NCBI RefSeq assembly: GCF_023015765.1
Contig: NZ_JALKAL010000001.1
Coordinates: 605,478-669,477 of the forward strand
Reading direction: 5' to 3'
Origin: Ornithinimicrobium sp. F0845
GTDB taxonomy: Bacteria; Actinomycetota; Actinomycetes; Actinomycetales; Dermatophilaceae
DNA length: 64,000 bases
The notes below the pieces were generated by a model. The model saw only the letters and a program-made list of their open reading frames with translations. It was not told the origin of the DNA and made no database searches. How positions within the stretch are numbered: position 1 is the first letter of the stretch; each line of letters begins with the position of its first letter. Below are positions 1 to 7,237 of this stretch, one piece after another. Position numbers and translations under genes: made by a program.

Positions 1-118
1 GCGAAGGAGAACCCCGCGGCCTGATCCGCATCGCGGGCGATGTGGCGAACGAAGTTCGTCGCGTGAGCGCCTGACGCCTTGACCTTGTGGCTCGCGTCAG
101 AAGTTGCCGTGTAGCTCA
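1..118 (-). CDS. Partial gene of the integrated element, N-terminal 39 residues only
   Basis: The gene starts at the ATG at 118-116 and leaves the window at position 1, so only the first 39 codons are visible. The start is supported by a strong Shine-Dalgarno (GGGAGG, reading leftwards) and by an ATGA overlap with the stop of the 101-aa frame upstream. The visible product begins MSYTATSDASHKVKASGAHA and continues NFVRHIARDADQAAGFSF. It reminds me of the start of actinobacterial plasmid mobilisation/recombination (relaxase-like) proteins, but 39 residues are too few to be sure. It is the last visible gene of the rep operon, so a role in replication or mobility of the element is inference. Confidence 0.6.
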
Positions 119-421
119 TCGCGCACCTCCCGATGATCCGACGCCCGCCGCTGCGCGACGTGCCCCGGAGCCTCCGGCGGCACTCCCGTGGGGCCTTCCG
201 TTCCGGAGGTCATCGCCCCTCCACATCTGGGACCCTGCGCCCTGATGTGGAGCCTCTGCGACAACCTCCGGAACGGAAGGTGTAGCCCCATACACCTTTC
301 CGCTGCGCTCCAAGGTTCCCGGGGCCCTCCGGGGGCCGCAGCGCGGGCATGCAGCCCAATCCTCCAGCGCTCCACCGGAGCCCTGACGAATCGGCTGCGG
401 CTGGCCGTCGAAGGTACTCAT
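116..421 (-). CDS. Small protein (101 aa) of the rep operon, contains a long inverted repeat
   Basis: The frame opens with ATG at 421-419, preceded by GGGAGG, and its start overlaps the rep stop as ATGA; its own stop overlaps the next start in the same way. This tight coupling is the best evidence that it is translated. The product has one CPRC motif near residue 25 and is otherwise Gly/Ala/Arg-rich with no domain I recognise. The codons for roughly residues 45-77 are also the two arms of a 17-bp inverted repeat, so the DNA here may be doing a second job such as an origin. The same 17-base initiation cassette (GGGAGGTGCRCGATGAG) is used at its own start and at the next gene's start. Function unknown. 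Confidence 0.5.
   Translation of the reverse strand: MSTFDGQPQPIRQGSGGALEDWAACPRCGPRRAPGTLERSGKVYGATPSVPEVVAEAPHQGAGSQMWRGDDLRNGRPHGSAAGGSGARRAAAGVGSSGGAR
190..285. repeat. Long inverted repeat, candidate replication origin or cruciform
   Basis: CCTTCCGTTCCGGAGGT at 194-210 is matched by its perfect reverse complement at 264-280. Nested inside, TCCACATC at 220-227 pairs with GATGTGGA at 244-251, leaving a loop of about 16 nt. The whole structure sits just downstream of a HUH-type rep gene, where rolling-circle origins are often found, but inside a translated frame. No poly-T follows on either strand, which argues against a simple terminator. Origin function is inference. Confidence 0.6.
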
Positions 422-2640
422 CGTGCACCTCCCACGACCAGCAGGCCGCCGTTCGCGCGGAGCCGCGCGACCTTCCGCTCAAGCTCGGCCTGACGGTGGG
501 CCTCCGCCGCCGCTTCGCGCTCGGCCTCGCGCTGGCGCATCTCCGCCATCGCCGCCTCGGCATCCGTGCGGATCGGGCAGGACTCGGTGTGGTCCAGGGC
601 GTAGCCCTGCCACTCGTCGCAGATGCAGCGATCGCGGGGGCTCGGCTCACTCGGTGCAACTGCGACCTCGACGGAACTCTGCGGGATTGGCTGCCCGACC
701 CCGGCGAACTCCGCGAACAGATCGTCCGCGTCAATCGCGTCCAGCTCAGGGCATGCGATCCGGTCGTGCTGCTCCACGATCGGCGCGACCGTGCGCGCCT
801 CGATCGCACCGCGAACGCGCTCCCGCTCGGCGGTGTCCTTGATCGCCTTGCACTTGCGTGCCAGCAGCTCCAGGTCCTGGCGCATGTGCTCGTACCGCTC
901 GTAGCTCTGGTACTCGCGGGTGCCGTTGAGCACGCCGGAGTTCACGAAGATCGAGAACTCACGCTCGGCCACCGGGATGATCACCGGGAAGCGGCGGAAC
1001 CCCTGCCCGAGGTTCTCCGCATGGTGCTTGACCCGAACTCCGCCCTGCATCGACTCGTACTCGCCCGCCAAGCCCCGGAGGAACTCCTCGTAACCCTCAG
1101 GCCCCGTCACAATGTTCACCCGGTTGAGCAGCTGCGTCTTGGACCCCTTGATGTTCACGACCGGCTTCTCGTCCGGCTCGCGCCACGGGCCGAGAATGCG
1201 GAAGAGCATTCCCCGGCTCTTCGCCGTGCGGATCATGTCGCCGACGCGCATGTCCTCCCAGATCACGACCGGCTCGCCGTCGTATCCCTCCCACGAGACG
1301 TTCTCGCCGCCGACCTTGAAGTACGGCTTGTCCGCGTCCGGGGCCAGGGCGCGAGCGAGCGCCTTCGCGAGCAGGTCCTTGCCCGTGCCGCCCTCGCCGA
1401 ACACGTAGAAGTTCATGACCGACTCCGGCGCGTCCTGGTGCGAGAGGAAGTCGCCGCGCAGCTTCTGAAAATGCGCCAGGTTGCCCTTCGCAAAGTAGAT
1501 CGCAGGCTCCTGATCACGGACCTGCTTTAGCGTCAGCGAACCCTTGCCCACGGCCTGGAAGAGCTTGCTCAGCTTCGCGCTGCCGCCGCCCTCCGCGGCG
1601 GTGCGGCGCATCGCCATGTGCGCGTCCAGCTCCCGGCCGAAATCGAAGTTCGCGACGATCCGCCCGCGCCCGTACTGGTACTTGCCGGGCTTGCCCTCCT
1701 GCGTCTTGTCCACGAGGTAGTGCCGATCCGACTGGTGGATGCCGGGGGTTGCGTCCCTCCCGCGCGATTCGTGCGGCAGGTACTCGGCGAGGTCGAAAAA
1801 CGCCTTCTCCGCAGCGCCTCGGCCCTTGTGCTCGGTGCCGTCCTGCTCCGCGGTCTCCTTCGGCGGCTTCACCCGCGCCGAAGGGATCGAGAAGGCATCG
1901 GAGACCGTGCGGATCGTGGGGCGCGGACCGTCCGCATCGGCGACCCACAGCACCATGTGCGCGTGCAGGCCCTTGATTCCGCAGCACACCGTCTCGCCGG
2001 TGCCCTCGTCCACCTCGACCAGGCGGTCGTACGGGTGCCACACGTAGGCCCAGCGGTGGAGGCGATCGCCCAGCGCCGCGAGGCCCTCGTCGATCTGCTC
2101 CTGCGTGAGCATGACCTCGCCGGTCTCCGGGTGCTCCCGGTACTGCATCACCGAGAACACGCGCGACTGCATCCGTGCGCGCTTCACCTGCTCCGAGCTT
2201 TCCGCAGCCTTCGCCCGGGCGAAAAAATCCTTCGCCTCGGCGACCTGCGCGGGCGTGGATTCGACCACGAACGCCTCAACCTCATCACCGGGATCGGCCC
2301 CCGGCACGTCCATCTCGGCGAAGTCCACGGGTGTAGCCGAAGTAGGCGCCTGTGCAGCCGTTTCTGAAACGGATGCGCGGCCACCCAAGGAAGGCCGCGC
2401 ATGAATTGCGGCGGTAGATCCCAGGTCAGAGCTGAGATCGGCGGTCGTGTCGGAGCCAGCGGAATCGCTCTGTGCAGCCGTATAGCCGTTTTCTTCGAGA
2501 AGGTCCTCGACGGCGAGAACCGGGTTCGCGACATTCGGATCGACGACGGGCAGCCCGCCTTCGGCGGGTGCCAGGCCAGGCCCTCCGGGCGGGGTCAGGT
2601 CGGTGGACACGAGGGCGCTTGTGCGTTCGGCGGCGTTCAT
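418..2640 (-). CDS. Replication initiator: HUH-like nuclease plus SF3/AAA-type helicase (740 aa)
   Basis: The likely start is the ATG at 2640, which overlaps the upstream stop as ATGA; upstream in-frame sequence is Arg-rich junk. Residues 1-130 are an acidic, low-complexity leader. Residues about 160-330 look like a Rep nuclease of the plasmid/CRESS type: a WAYVWHP strand near 197-203, the metal-binding HAH at 226-228, a candidate catalytic tyrosine in AEYLPHES near 287, and a KYQYGRGRI segment near 320-328. A Walker A motif GEGGTGKD lies at 415-422, a Walker B-like VVIWED at about 458-463 and a sensor-like NIVTGPEG near 509-516, typical of the superfamily 3 helicases of such Reps. The C-terminus is a charged coiled coil after a Cys-rich patch. 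Known relatives start rolling-circle replication of plasmids; here the gene sits in an integrated element, so it may replicate the excised form. Confidence 0.8.
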   Translation of the reverse strand: MNAAERTSALVSTDLTPPGGPGLAPAEGGLPVVDPNVANPVLAVEDLLEENGYTAAQSDSAGSDTTADLSSDLGSTAAIHARPSLGGRASVSETAAQAPTSATPVDFAEMDVPGADPGDEVEAFVVESTPAQVAEAKDFFARAKAAESSEQVKRARMQSRVFSVMQYREHPETGEVMLTQEQIDEGLAALGDRLHRWAYVWHPYDRLVEVDEGTGETVCCGIKGLHAHMVLWVADADGPRPTIRTVSDAFSIPSARVKPPKETAEQDGTEHKGRGAAEKAFFDLAEYLPHESRGRDATPGIHQSDRHYLVDKTQEGKPGKYQYGRGRIVANFDFGRELDAHMAMRRTAAEGGGSAKLSKLFQAVGKGSLTLKQVRDQEPAIYFAKGNLAHFQKLRGDFLSHQDAPESVMNFYVFGEGGTGKDLLAKALARALAPDADKPYFKVGGENVSWEGYDGEPVVIWEDMRVGDMIRTAKSRGMLFRILGPWREPDEKPVVNIKGSKTQLLNRVNIVTGPEGYEEFLRGLAGEYESMQGGVRVKHHAENLGQGFRRFPVIIPVAEREFSIFVNSGVLNGTREYQSYERYEHMRQDLELLARKCKAIKDTAERERVRGAIEARTVAPIVEQHDRIACPELDAIDADDLFAEFAGVGQPIPQSSVEVAVAPSEPSPRDRCICDEWQGYALDHTESCPIRTDAEAAMAEMRQREAEREAAAEAHRQAELERKVARLRANGGLLVVGGAR

Positions 2641-2885
2641 CGGGCACCGCCCTTGCGGTAGCGCTTGATGACGGCCTGGTGCGTGACGCCGAGGGCGTCG
2701 CCGATCTTGGCCCAGGTCACACCGTCGGCGCGGGCATCGGCGACGGCGATCTCGACGGCCTCCTCCAGCACGGAGCGGAGCACACCGAGGTCGTAGAGGT
2801 GCGCCTCGCTGTCGGCGAGGGCGGGATCGCCCAGACGCCAGCGGAAGCCGTTCACGTAGTCGAAAGCGGTGGAGTTGGCGCTCAT
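2637..2885 (-). CDS. Small helix-turn-helix protein (82 aa)
   Basis: The product ends with a clear helix-turn-helix of the form TWAKIGDALGVTHQAVIKRY near residues 57-76, resembling sigma region 4 or the short DNA-binding proteins common in actinobacterial plasmids and phages. Its start shares one base with the stop of the 70-aa gene upstream and its stop overlaps the rep start (ATGA), so it is translationally coupled to rep. A role as copy-control or operon regulator is inference from position. An earlier start is unlikely because of the overlap geometry. Confidence 0.7.
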   Translation of the reverse strand: MSANSTAFDYVNGFRWRLGDPALADSEAHLYDLGVLRSVLEEAVEIAVADARADGVTWAKIGDALGVTHQAVIKRYRKGGAR

Positions 2886-3097
2886 CAGCGATCACCGCCC
2901 ATCACAGCGGCGACCGCGGCGCGCTGGCGCGGGGTCAGCGGCGTGCGGGCCAGGCGCTCACCAGCTCGGCGACCGGCGGCGAGGGCGGCAGCGATGACGG
3001 GATCGAGCCCATCAGCCTGCGGAACGGGGTTCAGGTCCTGGTCGAGCCCAGGACGGTCCAGCGCAGATGCGCGGGGAGCGTCGATAACGACAGACAT
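2885..3097 (-). CDS. Small protein (70 aa), first gene of the rep operon
   Basis: It starts at ATG 3097 with GAGGA seven bases upstream and ends by sharing a base with the next start. The product is Ala/Arg-rich, with a segment TPLTPRQRAAVAAVMGG near the C-terminus that could be one amphipathic helix. I do not recognise a family. As first gene of a tightly packed operon with a HTH protein and rep it probably belongs to replication or its control. Confidence 0.55.
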   Translation of the reverse strand: MSVVIDAPRASALDRPGLDQDLNPVPQADGLDPVIAAALAAGRRAGERLARTPLTPRQRAAVAAVMGGDR

Positions 3098-3279
3098 CGG
3101 AAGTCCTCAAACATGAGTGTGCTTCCGGTTCCCCGCCACGTTCGTTGGGCTGTTTGACCGGCTACTCATCCGGGAGCAGAACCCCGCGCTTCTAAGTCGC
3201 GGCCCCGGTGGGATCTTCTTGTCTGCAACTATTCTCCCACGACTCGACTCACCGGTCCACTGACGAGTCGACTCGCGTG
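3098..3279. promoter_or_regulatory. Upstream region of the rep operon with a 12-bp palindrome
   Basis: The 180 bp between the recombinase stop and the rep operon must hold the operon promoter. CGAGTCGACTCG at 3264-3275 is a perfect palindrome, with a related half-site CGACTCGACTC at 3240-3250, which could be an operator or the recombinase terminator. I see no convincing -35/-10 pair. Confidence 0.35.
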
Positions 3280-4716
3280 TCAGTCGCGACGAGGCTCTAT
3301 TCGAATGAGGTCGGGGTCGAACTTCACGTGACCCGGCGCGATGGGCTCGATTGTCACCGTCACCAGCTCGTCCACGAGCATCCGGCGACGGTCCACGTCC
3401 AACTCCTTCCACTTCGACTCGACCACCTCGCGGCGCTCCGCGGTGCCGACCAGCTCGTCCACGTCCGCGAGCAGCTTCGCCGCCACCGACACCGATCGGT
3501 CGAGCAGCTCCGCGTCGATCTCGTCGATGCGAGCCTTCACGTCGTTGATCGCCGCGGTGATCTCCAGTACGGGCTGGTGGATGTCGCGCAGCAGCGGGCT
3601 CAGCTCCTTGACGCGCTCGACCAGGGCGTTCCGCTCGCTCAGCAGCTCTTCGCGGTCCGGCCCAGCATCTTCCTGCGGCATCACGAGGTCGTGCACGTCC
3701 ACCGAGGACAGTCGGATGAGCACCGCCTCGGTGACCATCGCATCGACGGGCTCGCGCTGGCGGGTGAGGTGGAACTGCTCACCGCAGCGGTACGTCGGCT
3801 GCTTGCGGCTGTTCGTCCCCGAGACGAGCGTCGCGCCGCACTTCCCGCACAGCCCGATCGTGGACAGGAGGTACTTCGGTTGGTTGCCCTGCCTCGCCGA
3901 CCTCCGCACGTTGTCCTCCAGCTTCGCCACCGCAGCCCGCCATGTCTGTTCGCTGACGATGGGCGGGAACCCCGCGCCCTGCACCGGGTACAGCTCGCCC
4001 GAGGCGTAGTGCTTGATGTAGCCAGCGTAGAGCGGGTTCGCCAGCAGGTACCGCACGGCATCGACGGAGAACTCCGCCCCGCGCGCGGTCAGATGACCGG
4101 CGTTGTTCAGGTCCTCGCGGATGCGCCGGATCGACAGCGACGGCTCGCCGAGGAACGCGTCGAAGGCCCGCCGAATCGCGTCGGCCTCCTCCTCGATCAG
4201 CTCGCCCTCCCTTGTCCAGCCGAACGCCTTCCAGGTGGACGCCGGTATGCCCTCGGCGCGGCGGCGCTCGTTCGACCTGATCTGACGCTCGGCCTTGCGA
4301 CGCGCCTCGAACCGCGCGAGAGCGGCGAGCATCGTCGCCCGGAACTCGCCGTCCGCCGTCGAGAGGTCGATCTCGCCGTCCACGGTGACGACCCGCAGAC
4401 CGAGGTCGATCAGCGTGTTCAAGTCCTTCGTGCTGCGCAGCAACCGGTCCATGTCCACCGCGACGACCATCGAGAACCGACCCGCCCGGGCGTCATCCAG
4501 CATCTCGGCCCACCGGGTGCCAGCGCGGCGCTTCTTCGTCGCCGACACCGCGTTGTCCTCGTAGACCTCGACGACGTTCCAGTCCTTGGCCTCGGCCAGC
4601 GCCCTGATCTTCCTCAGCTGCGTATCGACCGTCCAGCGGTCGCCCTTGCGGTCCATGGAGGCGCGGACGTACGCGGCCACCTCGTTCGTCTTCCTCAGCG
4701 CTACCAGTTCGACCAT
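3280..4716 (-). CDS. Large serine recombinase / integrase (478 aa)
   Basis: The N-terminus has the resolvase fold: AAYVRAS carries the nucleophilic serine near residue 20, followed by VVAVDMDRLLRST near 84-96, the conserved DRL(L)R stretch. Residues about 165-270 are the recombinase domain (RRIREDLNNAGH, LLANPLYAGYI). A zinc ribbon follows (CGKCGATL near 293-300 and YRCGEQ about 18 residues later), then a long coiled coil and a C-terminal tail, as in phage and ICE integrases. It integrates and, with a directionality factor, excises the element. Its start codon is only about 25 bp from the junction with the interrupted host gene, which is where serine integrase genes usually lie. A TAAGCT hexamer at 4729-4724 is 7 nt before the ATG with no Shine-Dalgarno, suggesting a leaderless mRNA. 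Confidence 0.93.
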   Translation of the reverse strand: MVELVALRKTNEVAAYVRASMDRKGDRWTVDTQLRKIRALAEAKDWNVVEVYEDNAVSATKKRRAGTRWAEMLDDARAGRFSMVVAVDMDRLLRSTKDLNTLIDLGLRVVTVDGEIDLSTADGEFRATMLAALARFEARRKAERQIRSNERRRAEGIPASTWKAFGWTREGELIEEEADAIRRAFDAFLGEPSLSIRRIREDLNNAGHLTARGAEFSVDAVRYLLANPLYAGYIKHYASGELYPVQGAGFPPIVSEQTWRAAVAKLEDNVRRSARQGNQPKYLLSTIGLCGKCGATLVSGTNSRKQPTYRCGEQFHLTRQREPVDAMVTEAVLIRLSSVDVHDLVMPQEDAGPDREELLSERNALVERVKELSPLLRDIHQPVLEITAAINDVKARIDEIDAELLDRSVSVAAKLLADVDELVGTAERREVVESKWKELDVDRRRMLVDELVTVTIEPIAPGHVKFDPDLIRIEPRRD

Positions 4717-4757
4717 GCAACCAAGCTTACGTGAACGGGCGTTGCAACCACGATATG
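4717..4757. other. Right attachment-site junction of the integrated element
   Basis: Element DNA (recombinase start and its -10) meets the interrupted oxidoreductase gene here. TGCAACCA occurs twice, at 4716-4723 and 4743-4750. Coding sequence that matches the host protein family can be followed back only to about 4755, so the crossover lies just left of it. The exact core cannot be fixed without the other end, which is outside the window. Confidence 0.6.
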
Positions 4758-5531
4758 CGGTACGAGAACCCGCTCTACATGGCCGAGGACGCCGGCGCTG
4801 CGGATCTGATCTCCGGCGGTCGTCTGCAACTGGGCATCAGCCGGGGCTCGCCCGAGCAGGTGATCAGGGGTTACGAGCACCTCGGCCACGTCCCCGCGGA
4901 GGGGGAGACCGACGCGGAACTGGCCCGTCGGCATACTGCCCGGTTCCTCGAGATCCTCGCTGGTGAGGGATTCGCCGAGCCGAACCCGCGGCCGATGTTC
5001 CCCAACCCACCCGGTCTGCTGCGGATCGAGCCGCACTCACCCGGCCTGCGCCGCCGCATCTGGTGGGGTGCTGGATCGCGCGCCACGGCGGAGTGGACCG
5101 CGAGCCAGGGGATGAACCTGATGAGCTCCACGCTGCTGACCGAGGACACCGGCGTGCCGTTCCACCAGCTGCAGGCCGAGCAGATCCAGGTCTTCCGCGA
5201 CGCCTGGGCGGCGGCCGGGCACGACTGGCAGCCGCGCGTCTCGGTGAGCCGCAGCATCTTCCCGCTGGTCAGCGAGATGGACCACCAGCTCTTCGGACTG
5301 CAGACCCGGAGTCAGGACCAGGTCGGCCAGTTGGAGGGCGGCCGGGCACGGTTCGGCAGGACGTATGCCGGGGAGCCGGACGACCTGATCGCCCAGCTCG
5401 CGCAGGACGAGGCCGTCGCCGCCGCGGACACGCTGCTGCTGACCGTGCCCAACCAGCTGGGCGTCGACTACAACGCCCACATCCTGGACAGCGTCGTGCG
5501 GCACGTCGCACCGGGCCTCGGCTGGCGCTGA
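4755..5531 (+). pseudogene. LLM-class flavin-dependent oxidoreductase, 5' end removed by element insertion
   Basis: The sequence from MRYENPLYMAED onward (first recognisable codon 4755) is typical of bacterial luciferase-like monooxygenases: GGRLQLGISRGSPEQVI is the phosphate/FMN-binding region and WWGAGSRATAEWTASQG the later core. About 90 N-terminal residues of the TIM barrel are missing. An in-frame GTG at 4731 could give a truncated product but has no good ribosome site. The missing half is expected at the far end of the element to the left. The protein would oxidise an organic substrate with reduced flavin or F420; substrate unknown. Confidence 0.8.
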
Positions 5532-5625
5532 GTCGACCCGTGGGGTCAGACGTGCGGCGAACATCCGGCCGGCACTCGTCCGGCCCGCAAGGCGAAGGTG
5601 GTGGCGGGCCGGCTGCCGGGGTGTC

Positions 5626-5684
5626 GGCGGACAAAACTTCCCCAAGAATGCGGGGGAGGCGGACAAAACCTGCCCAAGAATTGG
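5626..5684 (-). repeat. Dispersed paired repeat, copy 1 (two units, 32-nt period)
   Basis: Two near-identical units start at 5626 and 5658, each reading GGCGGACAAAACYTSCCC followed by AAGAAT. The same two-unit structure with the same 32-nt period is found, inverted relative to the window, at 55574-55634 inside rimI. This copy directly abuts the pepP stop codon, and both copies have the same orientation relative to the transcript they touch. No gene is visible in the remaining 5532-5625. Confidence 0.85.
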
Positions 5685-7178
5685 TTAGCGACGGCCGCCC
5701 GCCTGGACCCAGGCCTCGACGTCGTCGGCGGAGCGGGGGAGCGCGGCCGAGAGGTTGCGGCAGCCGTCCTGCGTGATGACGACGTCGTCCTCGATGCGCA
5801 CGCCGATGCCGCGGAACTCCTCGGGCACGAGCAGGTCGTCGGCCTTGAAGTAGAGGCCCGGCTCGACGGTGAGGACCATGCCGGGTTGCAGCTCGGCGTC
5901 CATGTAGTCCTCGCGCAGCGCCAGGGCGCAGTCGTGCACGTCGAGGCCGAGGTGGTGGCTGGTGCCGTGCACCATCCAGCGCCGGTGCAGCTGGCCGTGC
6001 TCGGGGTCCAGCGTGCTCTCGACCGTCACACCCTCGGGCAGCAGGCCCCACTCGAAGAGCCTGGTCGCGATCACCCTGATCGCCGCGGCGTGGATGTCGC
6101 TGAACTTGTTGCCGGGGCGGGCCGCTGCGAGCCCGGCCTCCTGCGCCTCCAGGACGGCCTCGTAGACCGTGCGCTGGGTCTCGGTGAACGTGCCGTTGAC
6201 CGGGACGGTGCGGGTCACGTCGGCGGTGAACAGCGAGTCCACCTCCACGCCGGCGTCGAGGAGCAGGAGCTCGCCGTCGCGGACCTCGCCGGTGTTGCGG
6301 ATCCAGTGCAGCGTCGTCGCGTGGTCACCCGCGGCGCAGATCGAGTCGTAGCCGACGCCGTTGCCGGCGTGCCGGGCGTGCAGCCCGAAGACCCCCTCCA
6401 CCCAGCGCTCGCCACGCCCACGCCGCACCGCCTCCGGCAGCTCGGCGACGACGGCGTCGAAGGCCTCCGCCGTGGCGTCGCACGCCAGCTGCATCTGGTC
6501 GACCTCCCACTCGTCCTTGACCAGGCGCAGCGTGGACAGGAAGCGGGAGAGCTCCACGTCGGCCTCGGCCGCGGTCTCCGCCGAGTGCTCGGCGGACTGG
6601 GACCGTGCGGTCTCCACGACCTCGGCCACCTCCGCGTCCGCCTCACGCACAACGCGGACCGACACCGTCCCGACGTCCTTGGCCACCGCGTCCGGCAGCT
6701 CGGACAGGTCCCGGGTCGCGATCCCCAGCTCGGCGGCCATCGCCGCCAGCGTGGGGCGACGGCCGACCCAGAACTCGCCGACCCGGGCGTCGGCGAAGAA
6801 CTCCTCGGTGTCGCGACCCGCCAGCGGGCGGAAGTAGAGCACCGCCTCGTGCCCGCCGTCCTCGAGCGGGTCCAGCACCAGCACCGCGTCGGGCTCCCGG
6901 TCCGAGCCCAGGCCGGTCAGGTGCGCGAAGGCGGTGTGCGGCCGGAAGACGTAGTCCGTGTCGTTGCTGCGGACCTTCAGGCCGCCAGCCGGGACCACGA
7001 CCCGTTCCCCCGGGAAGGCCGCGGAGACAGCCTCCCGGCGCGCTGCGGCATACTGCGCCGCATCGGTCTGCTCGGGGAGGGACTCGTCGTGGTCCGCCCA
7101 CCCCTTGGCGATGAACGCGCGGAACTCGGGGCTGTTGGGGCGGCTACGGTGCTCGGCCTTGTGCTGCTTCTCACTCAC
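5685..7178 (-). CDS. pepP: Xaa-Pro aminopeptidase, M24B family (497 aa)
   Basis: The N-terminal creatinase-like domain (FAHLTGLGSDREPDAVLVL) is followed by the pita-bread catalytic domain. The two-metal ligands are visible: LLLDAGVEVDSLFTADVTRT supplies both aspartates, HGTSHHLGLDVHD the histidine, TVEPGLYF a glutamate and GVRIEDDVVI the last glutamate. It removes N-terminal residues preceding proline in the cytosol. Length is normal for the family. The start is GTG 7178 with GAGGA upstream; it is divergent from the exporter gene at 7238. The dispersed repeat begins immediately after the TAA stop. Confidence 0.93.
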   Translation of the reverse strand: MSEKQHKAEHRSRPNSPEFRAFIAKGWADHDESLPEQTDAAQYAAARREAVSAAFPGERVVVPAGGLKVRSNDTDYVFRPHTAFAHLTGLGSDREPDAVLVLDPLEDGGHEAVLYFRPLAGRDTEEFFADARVGEFWVGRRPTLAAMAAELGIATRDLSELPDAVAKDVGTVSVRVVREADAEVAEVVETARSQSAEHSAETAAEADVELSRFLSTLRLVKDEWEVDQMQLACDATAEAFDAVVAELPEAVRRGRGERWVEGVFGLHARHAGNGVGYDSICAAGDHATTLHWIRNTGEVRDGELLLLDAGVEVDSLFTADVTRTVPVNGTFTETQRTVYEAVLEAQEAGLAAARPGNKFSDIHAAAIRVIATRLFEWGLLPEGVTVESTLDPEHGQLHRRWMVHGTSHHLGLDVHDCALALREDYMDAELQPGMVLTVEPGLYFKADDLLVPEEFRGIGVRIEDDVVITQDGCRNLSAALPRSADDVEAWVQAGGRR

Positions 7179-7225
7179 CGCTCAATCCTCGCACGCCACA
7201 TGGCGCCGAGCGGCGGCGGAGTCCC

Positions 7226-7237
7226 TACGCTGGAGCC
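7226..7237 (+). promoter_or_regulatory. Leaderless -10 element of the ThrE-like gene
   Basis: TACGCT at 7226-7231 is followed by 6 nt and the GTG start, with no Shine-Dalgarno. Confidence 0.6.

Noticed and set aside
349-1530. 393-codon plus-strand frame opposite rep
   Set aside because: Shadow of the Rep gene, whose motifs and operon overlaps are convincing.
3264-3275. Palindrome CGAGTCGACTCG as an attachment site
   Set aside because: It lies inside the element behind the recombinase stop, 1.4 kb from the junction; an operator or terminator role is likelier.
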